A DNA stretch of 33,744 bases from DATIJC01 sp035479015 (lineage in GTDB: Bacteria; Patescibacteriota; Microgenomatia; UBA1400; UBA12028), in NCBI GenBank assembly GCA_035479015.1, contig DATIJC010000050.1, positions 1 through 33,744 of the forward strand, in the 5' to 3' direction. The notes under the pieces are model-generated. The model saw nothing but the letters and a program-made list of their open reading frames with translations, was not told the DNA's origin and ran no database searches. Numbering within the stretch: position 1 is the stretch's first letter; each line of letters begins with the position of its first letter. Below are positions 1 through 8,402 of this stretch, in pieces. A program made the translations under genes and the position numbers.

Positions 1-440
1 GCGATTGCCTCGCTACTCGGTTCTACTCCATTCACGTTTTTGAATCCTTTTTTGTATAGAGCGTCGAGAATGAATCCGTTGCCGCATCCGATTTCAAGTA
101 TTGCATCCGTTTTTTTCAACTTTTTAAGCGTGGGAGCTAGCGACTGCATGTATGACTGCGTCAGCGCATCTACTTCCCTGTCATACGTAAACGTACTTTT
201 TTTATAGAGCTTCGCTAAATCTGCACTTCCCAATATTGGGTTTGACCGGACCATACCATCCGTTTTGCACGCCACCATTCTATAGTGCAATTTATCGGGC
301 ATACGCCGTGCTGAGAAAACTTCGGTCGTTATTTGTGACGCAGAAAAGTTGCGCTGATACAACACTGAATAACCGCTAATCTTCCCGCATAATGGGCATT
401 TTGTGGTGTAGAATTTCACAGTGAGCGGAGTATACACCAT
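1..440 (-). CDS. Class I SAM-dependent methyltransferase with N-terminal zinc-ribbon-like segment (3' end cut by window)
   Basis: Reading the minus strand from an ATG at 440 gives about 146 residues of open frame before the window edge. A KCPLCG motif near residue 14 and a later Cys (VACKTDG) resemble the zinc-binding head found on some polysaccharide-cluster methyltransferases. About 105 residues further on, ILEIGCGNGFILDAL is a textbook SAM-binding motif I, followed by the acidic VEP turn. It probably methylates a sugar or sugar nucleotide, but the substrate is unknown. The ATG at 440 touches the opposing gene's start at 441 (shared CATATG) and has no Shine-Dalgarno sequence. A GTG at 422 is an alternative start. 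The C-terminal half lies outside the window. Confidence 0.8.
   Translation of the reverse strand, partial: MVYTPLTVKFYTTKCPLCGKISGYSVLYQRNFSASQITTEVFSARRMPDKLHYRMVACKTDGMVRSNPILGSADLAKLYKKSTFTYDREVDALTQSYMQSLAPTLKKLKKTDAILEIGCGNGFILDALYKKGFKNVNGVEPSSEAI
409..414 (+). promoter_or_regulatory. Possible -10 box for the 441 gene
   Basis: TAGAAT lies 27 bp upstream of the ATG at 441 and inside the opposing methyltransferase coding sequence. No good -35 is visible at 16-18 bp. A GGAG at 427-430, with a rather long 10-nt spacing, could be the ribosome site. This is a weak call made mainly because there is no intergenic space between the divergent genes. Confidence 0.25.
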
Positions 441-1370
441 ATGAAAACTATTGTGATTACGGGTGGGACTGGGTTTGTAGGTGCCAATCTCGCCAGAGTT
501 GCACTACACAAAAACTACAATGTTCATCTTCTGGTTCGGGATACATATAAGTCTTGGAGAATTACTGACATTCAAAAAGATTTGCATTTGCATAAAGTTT
601 CACTGACGGACGAAAAACAGCTTATCACTCTTTTTAAAAAGATTCGTCCCAATTGGTTTTTCCATACCGCAGTCTTTGGCGCGTACTCAGCCCAGACAGA
701 TTTAGCAGAAATGTTGCAGACCAATATCCTCGGTACGACTGCGCTCTTGAATGCGGCCAAAAGTGTGGGATTTGATGCATTTATCAACACAGGCTCTTCT
801 TCCGAGTATGGATATCAAGATCACCCGACCAAAGAATCAGACTGGATTGACCCAAATAGCCACTACGCTGTTACCAAGGCTTTCACTACGCAACTTTGCC
901 GGTTTGAATCTCTGCAAAATAAATTACCAATCACTACTCTGCGTTTGTACTCTGTGTATGGACCATATGAAGAACCCGCCCGCCTCATGCCAACCCTAGT
1001 TAGAGCCGCTCTACAGCAAAAATTGCCACCTCTCGTCGACCCCACAATTGCCCGCGACTACATCTACATCGATGACGTGGTGCGCGCATATTTTATTTCT
1101 GCTACAAAAGCAAAACAACACTTTGGTAGTGTTTACAATGTTGGGACGGGAAAACAAACATCACTGCGCCAACTTGTGACAAAGATTAGCAAGATCACTC
1201 CGATAAATGAAAAACCTGTCTGGAGATCTATGGAGAAACGGATGTGGGACACATCAATTTGGGTCTCCAACAGTAATCTGATTGAGAAAGAGCTTGGATG
1301 GAAAGCAAAAATCGAGGTAGAAGAAGGTCTGAAGAAAATGCTTGTATGGCAAAGAAAAAATTCTTCTTAG
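441..1370 (+). CDS. NAD-dependent epimerase/dehydratase (extended SDR), nucleotide-sugar enzyme
   Basis: This 309-residue protein has the extended SDR layout. A Rossmann glycine motif TGGTGFVG sits at residues 7-14, GSSSEYG at 118-124, and the catalytic Tyr-xxx-Lys at Y142-K146 (HYAVTK). RDYIYIDDVV and NVGTGKQTSLRQL in the C-terminal half are typical of substrate-binding segments in nucleotide-sugar epimerases and 4,6-dehydratase/reductase relatives. Length is normal for the family. The exact reaction (epimerase, reductase or dehydratase) cannot be set from sequence alone. It is the first gene of a plus-strand block whose next gene starts inside its last 25 bp, so they are probably cotranscribed. 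It would supply an activated sugar to the transferases downstream. Confidence 0.88.
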   Translation: MKTIVITGGTGFVGANLARVALHKNYNVHLLVRDTYKSWRITDIQKDLHLHKVSLTDEKQLITLFKKIRPNWFFHTAVFGAYSAQTDLAEMLQTNILGTTALLNAAKSVGFDAFINTGSSSEYGYQDHPTKESDWIDPNSHYAVTKAFTTQLCRFESLQNKLPITTLRLYSVYGPYEEPARLMPTLVRAALQQKLPPLVDPTIARDYIYIDDVVRAYFISATKAKQHFGSVYNVGTGKQTSLRQLVTKISKITPINEKPVWRSMEKRMWDTSIWVSNSNLIEKELGWKAKIEVEEGLKKMLVWQRKNSS

Positions 1371-2518
1371 AGCTCCTTCCCTTTCTTTCTCTATTTGCAC
1401 TATTTGTTTTCCTGCATGTATATCAATTAAATAGTCAAGGTTTTGTGGGCGACGAAGCGTCTCCGACACTCTTGTTCGCCCGTTTCTGGGACGCACTGCG
1501 GCTTCGGGACCTTCGCTACCTGGCATACCCGTTCTTGTTTTATCACGATCCTTTTCGAGCTGTTTTCTCCGGAACCCTTCTACAGCTGTTTGGAGCATCA
1601 CTTATTATCTTGCGCTTGCCAAATGTCATTTTTGAATGCTTCTCATTTTGGTTACTTTACTTCACCTTACGAAGACAAGCAGTTCCAAATCTGCTTCAAC
1701 TGACATTACTTGGTATTTTTGCAGTCAGTTCCACTCTGATGGTCGGACGGCTAGCTGGTGGCGACGGTCAAGCAAAATTTCTATTCCTACTTACAGGGAT
1801 ACTTCTATTGCAAAAGCCATCAAAAGTGACCGTTGTTTGCATCCTGATGTCAATGTTTACCATGCTTGACGCCTTCGTTTTCCTACCGTTCTTCCTTGTT
1901 AAGTGTAGAAGAGACAGGAAAATTATTCTCAGCGTGGGTGTGATCCTCACAATCTATTTCATGCTCTGGACCGTATTGCCATACCTTGCCTATGTACGGC
2001 ATTTTCAGGATTACTACTTGAATCGTGGATTTTTCTACTACTTTAGCCGAGCTAGCGAAGGAGCATCATCTGATCCACTGAAGAGTTTACGGGCTTTAAG
2101 CCATTACACGAGCGCTCCCTTTACACTTACAGCACTGCTTTCGTGTATTTTTTCATTTTTCATCAAGCCTTTACGAAAACTTAGCTTTATAACCGGAACA
2201 TGTTGGCTAGCGGTCCTACTTTTAAGCCGTTCTAGTTTTCACGTTGTCATGTATTCAAACTTGTTTTTTTTGCAAATCTCATACGTCATTACGTATGTAT
2301 GGCAAAAGCACTGGAGTCTCCGTTCTGGTATCATCGCACTCGTCGTACTGCTTGTAGGAGCGAATCTCTGGCATTTCGGAACACACTTTCTCTCTCCCAT
2401 TAATCCAGCCGATGAGTTTCCAGATGGCCACATCGATGTCATGAGTCATGGAAGACCGACCGACGAGGCAGTAAAACGCATCGAAGAGATACATGGTTTA
2501 CTTGAAGGCAAAGATTAG
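1346..2518 (+). CDS. Polytopic membrane protein, probable GT-C type glycosyltransferase
   Basis: I place the start at the ATG at 1346, giving 390 residues. An upstream in-frame ATG at 1298 would extend the overlap with the previous gene and adds only a charged stretch before the first membrane helix. A hydrophobic helix (about residues 8-27) is followed by a loop with GFVGDEASP, where D36-E37 occupies the place of the DE motif in GT39/ArnT-like enzymes. About nine further hydrophobic segments follow. GT-C enzymes use polyprenyl-phosphate sugars on the outer face of the membrane. At 390 residues it is shorter than usual (about 500 or more), lacking most of the soluble C-terminal domain. The family call is inferred from topology and the DE loop. 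Confidence 0.6.
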   Translation: MAKKKFFLELLPFLSLFALFVFLHVYQLNSQGFVGDEASPTLLFARFWDALRLRDLRYLAYPFLFYHDPFRAVFSGTLLQLFGASLIILRLPNVIFECFSFWLLYFTLRRQAVPNLLQLTLLGIFAVSSTLMVGRLAGGDGQAKFLFLLTGILLLQKPSKVTVVCILMSMFTMLDAFVFLPFFLVKCRRDRKIILSVGVILTIYFMLWTVLPYLAYVRHFQDYYLNRGFFYYFSRASEGASSDPLKSLRALSHYTSAPFTLTALLSCIFSFFIKPLRKLSFITGTCWLAVLLLSRSSFHVVMYSNLFFLQISYVITYVWQKHWSLRSGIIALVVLLVGANLWHFGTHFLSPINPADEFPDGHIDVMSHGRPTDEAVKRIEEIHGLLEGKD

Positions 2519-2535
2519 ATATCCTTACGGCAGAT

Positions 2536-3279
2536 ATGCATCCAGTTATTACATTTGATCATGTCCGTAAAGAGTACGTTCTCCAAGAAGACAGGACACT
2601 GAAAGAGCTCGTCCCCAATCTACTCTCCGGCAAACCCTGGGCAAAAAAACACACAGTTTTTTCTGATCTCTCATTCGTTATTACGCAGGGTGAGACAGTG
2701 GGCATCGTCGGTAAAAACGGGGCTGGGAAATCCACGATACTGAAATTAATTGCCGGCGTTACATATCCCGATAAGGGAAGAGTTATTGTGGATGGCTCTG
2801 TCACTCCTCTTATTGAGCTAGGGGCAGGATTTCACCATGAACTTTCGGGCTTTGAAAATATATATCTGAATGCCGCCATTTTAGGCATGCATAAAAAACA
2901 GGTAGAGAAATCCATTGCTTCTATCATTGAGTTTAGCGAACTACATGAATATATTCACACTCCCGTAAAAAAATATTCTACTGGCATGTATATGCGCTTG
3001 GCTTTTGCCATTGCCATACACATGGATTCACCAATACTGCTCATCGATGAAGTGCTGGCCGTGGGTGATGAAGCCTTTCAAAAAAAATGTCTGAAGTACC
3101 TACATACACAAAAAGAGAAACATGACAGAACGATAATTTTTGTGAGTCATGATGAAGAAGCTGTAAAAAGCTTCTGTGAGCGGGCACTCCTACTCAATCA
3201 TGGTGAATTAGTGGCTGACTCCACTCCACATAAAGTGTTTGAGGCCTACCATAAGATCGAAAATATTCCTACGCTATGA
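2536..3279 (+). CDS. Polysaccharide-export type ABC transporter ATP-binding protein (short form, no C-terminal sugar-binding domain)
   Basis: A 247-residue ABC ATPase of the Wzt/TagH group. Walker A is GKNGAGKS (59-66), the signature is YSTGMYMRLA (147-156), Walker B is ILLIDEVLAVGD (167-178) and the switch histidine is H205 in FVSHD. The long insert before Walker A (TLKELVPNLL) and the GMYMRLAFA signature are characteristic of O-antigen and teichoic-acid exporters. It ends soon after the nucleotide-binding domain, unlike the 414-residue homologue at 13756-15000. No permease lies beside it in this window, so its partner is either beyond the left edge or the Wzm at 14997-15839. It overlaps the next gene by 4 bp (ATGA). 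Confidence 0.9.
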   Translation: MHPVITFDHVRKEYVLQEDRTLKELVPNLLSGKPWAKKHTVFSDLSFVITQGETVGIVGKNGAGKSTILKLIAGVTYPDKGRVIVDGSVTPLIELGAGFHHELSGFENIYLNAAILGMHKKQVEKSIASIIEFSELHEYIHTPVKKYSTGMYMRLAFAIAIHMDSPILLIDEVLAVGDEAFQKKCLKYLHTQKEKHDRTIIFVSHDEEAVKSFCERALLLNHGELVADSTPHKVFEAYHKIENIPTL

Positions 3280-4196
3280 GCTGGCCTAAGATCTCCATTG
3301 TTACTCCTTCCTATAATCAAGGCCAATTTCTAGAAGCTACACTACAAAGCGTTTTTGACCAAAAATACCCCAATCTTGAGTATATCGTTATGGACGGGGG
3401 ATCCACAGACAATTCTGTGTCACTTTTAAAAAAGTTTGCAAAAATTGCCAAAACCAAAAAGATTAACTTCACTTGGCAAAGTAAAAAAGATAAGGGTCAA
3501 ACTGATGCCATCAATGCTGGCCTGAAAATAGCTATCGGCACAATACTAGCGTACCTAAATAGCGATGACACATATGAGCCGAATACCCTCAAAACCGTGG
3601 CTCAATTTTTCCAAGATCACCCCGAAGAAAATTTTTTGTATGGGAAAGCACGACTTATAGACGCCGATGGGAAACGGATCGGAGTGTATAACTCATCACA
3701 AGCTACATTGCAGTCATTACATGGAGGCTGTGTGATCAGCCAGCCAACTACATTTTGGACCAGAAAACTCTATTCGAAGATAGGGCCGTTTGATGACTCA
3801 TTTCACTTCACGATGGATTATGAGTATTGGTGCCGGGTCATCCGGAAGTATCCTATGAATTTCATACCGGAATTTTTTGCCAATGCTCGCATCCATGCAG
3901 ATGCAAAGACTTCAGCCCAAACTTCAAAGCTCTACGCTGATGCTATCCGTGTACAGAAAAAATATTTCCCCTCTGTTCATCATGACTGGATCTTTACCTA
4001 TGTCGATGGCAAAGTGCATGGATTGAAAGATGGAACTTGGTACCAAGAAATTTATTATTGGTCACATTTGTTTTTTCTATCATTTGTGTTACAACTCCAG
4101 TGGAATCATCATTTGCCCACTGCACCTATGGTCCGCCAGTACCGGCTGTGGGCTACAGAAGCACTGTCAAGATTTACTAAGAGAATATCTGTATGA
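3276..4196 (+). CDS. Family 2 glycosyltransferase
   Basis: A 306-residue GT-A enzyme. IVTPSYNQG (8-16) opens the nucleotide-binding fold, DGGSTD (40-45) contacts the nucleotide, and NSDD (95-98) is the metal-binding DxD. KDKGQTDAIN (71-80) and the later TMDYEYWCRV mark a subfamily shared with the gene at 19081-19863, so the two are likely paralogues acting in the same pathway. It is cytoplasmic and would add one sugar from an NDP-sugar to a growing glycan. Donor and acceptor cannot be read from the sequence. It is translationally coupled on both sides through ATGA-type overlaps. Confidence 0.9.
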   Translation: MSWPKISIVTPSYNQGQFLEATLQSVFDQKYPNLEYIVMDGGSTDNSVSLLKKFAKIAKTKKINFTWQSKKDKGQTDAINAGLKIAIGTILAYLNSDDTYEPNTLKTVAQFFQDHPEENFLYGKARLIDADGKRIGVYNSSQATLQSLHGGCVISQPTTFWTRKLYSKIGPFDDSFHFTMDYEYWCRVIRKYPMNFIPEFFANARIHADAKTSAQTSKLYADAIRVQKKYFPSVHHDWIFTYVDGKVHGLKDGTWYQEIYYWSHLFFLSFVLQLQWNHHLPTAPMVRQYRLWATEALSRFTKRISV

Positions 4197-5112
4197 AAAA
4201 AACACTTTCTCTCACTGTCATCATCCACACAAAGGATGATGAGAAGAAAATCAAGGACTGCATCCAGTCACTTCCTGATTATGTTCAAGAAATACTAGTT
4301 GCTGACATGCGCAGTAGAGACAAAACAGTGACTCTTGCTAAACAATTAGGAGCTCGCGTAGTCACCGTACAAGATCACGGCGTGGCAGAGCCCGAGCGTG
4401 ATAAAACATTAGAGCTAGCCAAGACAAAATGGATACTCGTGCTAGACTCCGATGAACGCTTGACACCCTTCCTGCACAGAAAAATCTCAAAGATAATTGA
4501 AGAAGACAGCGCAGATGCAGTAGCCTTCCCTAGGAAAATTTGATGTTGGGTAAATGGGTGCAACACGGCTTGCGCTGGCCTGATTATCAGAAGCGGTTGT
4601 TTAAAAAAGGTTTTGTGCACTGGTCATCGACCATCCATGAAACTCCCATCCATAGTGGCAGATTTGTGGAATTACCCGCCACAGAAAAATTTGCAATTGT
4701 TCACCACCATACGACAGATATTGACCAGTTACTGCATAAAACAATACAGCAGGCCGCAAAAGAGCGCTTCTACAATGCTCAAAAGAATGTTTCAGCCTTG
4801 GATATTTACCATCGCACGGAGCAGGAGTTCCCATGGAGAGAGTTCGAACACGAAGGTATAAAAGACGGCATGCATGGGTTTATCACAAACAAATTCATGC
4901 AGGTGTACCGCTTCTTGGAATTCGCATACTTCTGGGAGCGAACAGGCATGAAAGAAATCTTGGGCAAAAGCGATATTGAGACCTTATGGAACAAGGATGA
5001 GCGAATCAAAGAACTAGAAAACGAGTTAACTATCTTAAAGTCCTCAAAGTTTTATAAAGCATATCAACTTATACTACGTATGAAAGCAATTTTCTCCAAA
5101 TCGATGAACTAA
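4193..5112 (+). pseudogene. Family 2 glycosyltransferase (WaaE/KdtX-like) split by a one-base frameshift
   Basis: The first frame (4193-4543) gives the N-terminal half: TVIIHTKDDEKKI, then VLDSDERLTP with the DxD-type acidic motif. It stops at TGA 4541-4543 just after AFPRK. The second frame (from about 4540 to 5112) continues with LMLGKWVQHGLRWPDYQKRL and an HETP motif, the normal second half of this family. Adding one A to the A4 run at 4535-4538 would give RKNLMLGKWVQHG and a single 306-residue frame. That matches RKNYFLGRYLMHSG in the intact relative at 26388-27239 and RHNIQFGKWFQHGG in the one at 33027-33744. A C-terminal KELENELTILKSSKFYKAY segment looks like a short coiled coil. It may be a true pseudogene or a sequencing error. 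Confidence 0.85.
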
Positions 5113-5791
5113 AATCATAAGGGATGAAATCTTGCCTTAAGAATACACAATCTTTATCCAAAGTCTTGACAAGTTTATATCCGTTTTTCCTCATATACGT
5201 TTTGAGTGGCGACGTCCCAAATAGATCTTCTACAGTAAAACAGTCAATTTGCACTTTAGAGAAATCAATGGATTTAAGTATCTCAAATTCATTCCCTTCA
5301 GTATCAATCGAGCAGTAATCGATGTGAGCTAAATGATATTTTTCTATTAACTCCATAATACTGATAGATGGAACTGAAATGATTTTTTGTCTACCTTTTC
5401 TCTCCTTCACATCACGCTTCACCCGTGACAAGTGTCGAGGGTCGTAGCGGTCTACTATTCCGCTCATCATCTCTGCATTGCCAGGACCAACTACCTCCAA
5501 GAACTTCAATCTTCCTGGGGTATTTGAAATTGCGGCCCGCACACAGGTTACACTGCGGTTGTGCTGCAGTTTTTTAAACACACTTGGTAGTGGTTCTACA
5601 CACACTCCAGTCCAGCCGTATCTCTTTTCTAGAAGATATGTGTTACTAAAAGTGTAGCCATCATGTGCACCGATATCCAAAAAAACACCTCGTCTCTTCT
5701 CACGGAAAATGTTTTTATCAAGGTATTTATCTTCCCCCATCTGTGAGAGATAACTTTTCGGAGCACGTATCGAAGACAAAAAGTTGAACAT
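5069..5791 (-). CDS. FkbM family methyltransferase
   Basis: A 240-residue protein. FLDIGAHDGYTFSN (37-50) is the SAM-binding loop, CVEP (64-67) carries the acidic ribose-binding position, and SIDTEGNEFEIL (161-172) is the family hallmark near the C-terminal half. FkbM-type enzymes O-methylate hydroxyls, and in polysaccharide loci these are usually sugar hydroxyls. The reading frame runs into the tail of the frameshifted GT2 gene on the other strand (44-bp convergent overlap, 5069-5112). It starts 17 bp from the divergent gene at 5809. It is the first of three FkbM members in the window, and they are too different to be recent duplicates. Confidence 0.88.
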   Translation of the reverse strand: MFNFLSSIRAPKSYLSQMGEDKYLDKNIFREKRRGVFLDIGAHDGYTFSNTYLLEKRYGWTGVCVEPLPSVFKKLQHNRSVTCVRAAISNTPGRLKFLEVVGPGNAEMMSGIVDRYDPRHLSRVKRDVKERKGRQKIISVPSISIMELIEKYHLAHIDYCSIDTEGNEFEILKSIDFSKVQIDCFTVEDLFGTSPLKTYMRKNGYKLVKTLDKDCVFLRQDFIPYDFSSSIWRKLLSYVV

Positions 5792-5808
5792 GTGTAGTAG
5801 GATACCAT

Positions 5809-6858
5809 ATGGCCACAGTGACTAGCATCGATAGCTCTGTCTACTACAAAGAGCAATACTGGGATTCATTTCCGCAAGCAAAGGTGTACATTCAAACACA
5901 GGTTAGCGATAACCCTAAGAAGGATTCCCTACATGATTTCAAAGAACGCTACTGTAAAAAACCATTTCGTCACGGTCTCTTCTTAAATTGCGGCAATGGA
6001 TGGTTAGAGCGGTGGTTCATCCGCCAAGGATTAGTACAAAGCGCCACAGCATTTGACTGCAGTGAGACTCTGATTAATGAGGCTAAGCGAAAGGGGGAAA
6101 ATTTACCTATCACCTATTTTGTAGCAGATGCAAACAAAATTGACTTACCTCCAAAGAATTATGATCTTGTCGTAAATTCTGCTGCTCTGCATCACGTGCA
6201 ATTTATCAACAGGTTTTGCGATCAGATCTGGCAATCGATGACATCCAAAGGTATTTTTTTTCATTATGACTATATCGGACCACATCGTAATCAATACTCA
6301 GATGCACATTGGAAACTCATTCATGCTGTAAATAACAGTCTGCCCAAAACAATACGCAAGAAACTTGAATATCCTCACCTACCCACCATGATGATTTCCG
6401 ATCCATCGGAAGCTATACACTCTGAACTCATCATTGAAACTCTACAGAGGTTTTTTGAAGTAAAAGAACAGCATAATATTAGCGGAATGATTGCGTATAA
6501 CATACTTTCACTCAATCCAAAACTTCATAAAGGACAACGCAGTGGCGCCATTCAGAAGGTTTTGGATAAGGATAAAGAAGCCTTCCTAGCAGGTAAAACT
6601 CCACCCATGTTTACCTACATGATTACGAAGCCCAAAAAAGTGATTTCAAAGAACAGGCGTCTGTTTTGGCAGTTATCTGAGGATTTACGAGAGAGGGACG
6701 CAAAAATCATTGAGTGGACCTATTCAACTAGTGAATATCTCAAACTTATTAATCACTCAAAGTGGAGAACAAGAGTACCAAGACTTCTACTATTTTATCT
6801 TGCGCGAGTTACCTCATTTGTGACACTTTTATTTGCGGGTTGGTGGTATGATCGCTAA
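5809..6858 (+). CDS. Class I SAM-dependent methyltransferase
   Basis: A 349-residue protein with motif I as FLNCGNGWLER (58-67), the acidic D83 after beta-2 (AFDCSE), VADANKIDLP (105-114) and SAALHHV (124-130). These are the order and spacing of a Methyltransf_11/25 domain. About 120 further residues follow the core and end in a hydrophobic, basic stretch (VPRLLLFYLARVTSFVTLLFAGWW) that could sit on the membrane. The Gly-rich loop has Asn-Cys in place of the usual acidic-x-Gly, but the fold pattern is otherwise intact. The downstream methyltransferase gene overlaps its last 11 bp, so the pair is likely one transcript. Substrate is unknown, most likely a glycan or lipid-linked sugar given the locus. 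Confidence 0.8.
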   Translation: MATVTSIDSSVYYKEQYWDSFPQAKVYIQTQVSDNPKKDSLHDFKERYCKKPFRHGLFLNCGNGWLERWFIRQGLVQSATAFDCSETLINEAKRKGENLPITYFVADANKIDLPPKNYDLVVNSAALHHVQFINRFCDQIWQSMTSKGIFFHYDYIGPHRNQYSDAHWKLIHAVNNSLPKTIRKKLEYPHLPTMMISDPSEAIHSELIIETLQRFFEVKEQHNISGMIAYNILSLNPKLHKGQRSGAIQKVLDKDKEAFLAGKTPPMFTYMITKPKKVISKNRRLFWQLSEDLRERDAKIIEWTYSTSEYLKLINHSKWRTRVPRLLLFYLARVTSFVTLLFAGWWYDR

Positions 6859-7603
6859 CATGAAATCCTCAAATCAAACCGAAGAAATTGTCACCAATCA
6901 ATTTTCAAACCAAGTAGAACTATACTCACAACACGATGAGAAAGTAGACTCTCCTGTCCTCCCATTTTTGAAAAAAACGCTTCCTAAATTTAAAACTGGA
7001 CAGAGCATAAAGATCGGCGAGTTTGGAGGAGGCGGAGGCGACCTGCTTCGGGCAATCAATAATCTCACAAAACGTACTCTGACTTTGCATAATATTGAGC
7101 TCGTCGGTGCGTACAAAAATCACCAAGCGGATAAGAGCATCAAATTTGTCAAACAATCGTTACTTGATTCTGACATTGCCGATAATACCTATGACATTGT
7201 CATCGTGCGGAACGTTATTCACCACCTCATCAATCCTTGGCACTTCCAAACCCGCATGAACCAGTCCCATGCTATTCATGAGCTAGTACGTGTTACAAAA
7301 CCGGGCGGATATATCCTTATTGATGAACAGGTCAATAACTCTAAGATTGCATGCATGCTCTACTTTTACCTGTCCTGGATAGCGACAAAAATGAAACTAA
7401 ATATTCCTGCGTTTCAAATTACTGAGAGTACGATAGTCGGTTACTTACAGCGCCAGGAATTACAAGCAATTGCAAGCACCGTGGTCCCACGCAAATTCTG
7501 GGAAGCCAATACTTTTTTCCGCTGGGAGCCGCAACTTCATTGGAAGCTGACCGGTCTTATGAATGACACCGGCTCTGCCTTTATCGCAATGAAGAAACCT
7601 TAG
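6848..7603 (+). CDS. Class I SAM-dependent methyltransferase
   Basis: From the ATG at 6848 the protein has 251 residues. A second ATG at 6860 just past the previous stop is an alternative, and neither has a clear ribosome site. IGEFGGGGGDLL (56-67) is motif I with an unusual run of five glycines. Further on come TYDIVIVRNVIHHL (motif II region with the HH pair) and RVTKPGGYILIDEQ, the usual motif III loop after a helix. It is therefore a complete class I domain. Its 3' end overlaps the opposing FkbM gene by 23 bp. It is partnered with the upstream methyltransferase by an 11-bp overlap. Confidence 0.82.
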   Translation: MIANMKSSNQTEEIVTNQFSNQVELYSQHDEKVDSPVLPFLKKTLPKFKTGQSIKIGEFGGGGGDLLRAINNLTKRTLTLHNIELVGAYKNHQADKSIKFVKQSLLDSDIADNTYDIVIVRNVIHHLINPWHFQTRMNQSHAIHELVRVTKPGGYILIDEQVNNSKIACMLYFYLSWIATKMKLNIPAFQITESTIVGYLQRQELQAIASTVVPRKFWEANTFFRWEPQLHWKLTGLMNDTGSAFIAMKKP

Positions 7604-8375
7604 TCATATTTTTAATTGCTACGATGTTTTGAAATGCGAAAATTTCATGTGTTAGTGGTGCGTATGTACCTAATGGAGCTAGACCGTCCGGAAGCAGGCG
7701 GTACAAAGTAAAATTCTGCAGTAAGTCAATAAAATCACGCAAGAATGACCGGTTATACGCATGCATTTCATTGAATTCAAAAAGGATAAATCTTACTCTT
7801 CCTTGCGACAGCATTTTCTTTGCGCCCCTCAAGACTTTATATTCGTTACCCTCCGTATCAATTTTCAGCAAGTCTAGTTGATCAATCTTTTGGTCAAAGG
7901 CAAACTTGTCTAATGTGGTCAAAGATATTTTGTTTTTGGCGATTTTGCCTACTGTCACTCTACGTATGTTATCTTGATCAAGAGAAGCAAGTGCCGTGCC
8001 GTCACTGGACACATCATATAAAAATGATGATCCACTTTTATCTGAAAGACCTATGGGAAAACAAAATATATTCGAAATGTTTTTAGTTACTTTCTGAAGC
8101 TTGCGAAAAGTATTCCTATTTGGTTCTAATGCATACACCTTAACCCCGAACAATCCAGCGCCGTAAGGATCTACATTTGCACCAACATCAACGATCACTT
8201 TGACATGCTTATCTCGCAAAAAAGCATGTAGGAACCAATCCTCTCCTGAAACTTTGTACCCTTCGTAGTTTAGTACGCCAATTCCGCGAAGACATAGGTC
8301 ATACACCCGCATGTTAAAGTGATAAAAGAATTTCCGGCAAAAGAACTTGCGATATAACCAAATTAGCAGCCTCAT
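7581..8375 (-). CDS. FkbM family methyltransferase
   Basis: A 264-residue protein. VDVGANVDPYG (62-72) is the SAM loop, ALEPN (82-86) the acidic position, and KIDTEGNEYKVLRGA (171-185) the FkbM hallmark. The first about 25 residues are basic and aromatic (YRKFFCRKFFYHF) and may bind the membrane surface. The SAM loop carries Val-Asp-Pro where most members have Gly-Tyr or Gly-xx, a small deviation. It begins directly downstream of an extended -10 box (8383-8391), with no room for a leader or Shine-Dalgarno sequence. The likely role is O-methylation of a sugar in the exported glycan. Confidence 0.87.
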   Translation of the reverse strand: MRLLIWLYRKFFCRKFFYHFNMRVYDLCLRGIGVLNYEGYKVSGEDWFLHAFLRDKHVKVIVDVGANVDPYGAGLFGVKVYALEPNRNTFRKLQKVTKNISNIFCFPIGLSDKSGSSFLYDVSSDGTALASLDQDNIRRVTVGKIAKNKISLTTLDKFAFDQKIDQLDLLKIDTEGNEYKVLRGAKKMLSQGRVRFILFEFNEMHAYNRSFLRDFIDLLQNFTLYRLLPDGLAPLGTYAPLTHEIFAFQNIVAIKNMTKVSSLR

Positions 8376-8382
8376 TCGTCGG

Positions 8383-8391
8383 ATTATAACA
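8383..8391 (-). promoter_or_regulatory. Extended -10 promoter element for the FkbM gene at 7581-8375
   Basis: On the minus strand the sequence reads TGT-TATAAT, a perfect extended -10 (TGnTATAAT). A transcript starting about 7 nt downstream would begin at or within 1-2 nt of the ATG at 8375, which implies a leaderless mRNA. No good -35 is present, as expected for an extended -10. The same core TTGCTGTTATRAT recurs at 9143-9151. Confidence 0.5.
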
Positions 8392-8402
8392 GCAAAACTT
8401 CT

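Noticed and set aside
1254..1601. 115-codon open frame on the minus strand across the epimerase and GT-C junction
   Set aside because: It is antisense to two supported genes and has no recognisable pattern.
4534..4543. Programmed -1 frameshift at GAAAATTTGA
   Set aside because: Zero-frame codons are AAA ATT, and a -1 slip would place tRNA-Lys on GAA. This does not fit the X-XXY-YYZ slippery rule and no strong stem follows. A lost base is simpler.
4541..4543. TGA read as glycine (Gracilibacteria-type code)
   Set aside because: Reading through TGA in the first frame gives Cys-rich sequence unlike the family, and TGA ends many intact genes here through ATGA overlaps.
5806..5811. A third CATATG as a shared divergent start
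   Set aside because: The minus-strand ATG here is out of frame with the FkbM gene, whose first conserved residues follow the ATG at 5791. Only the plus-strand start is used.
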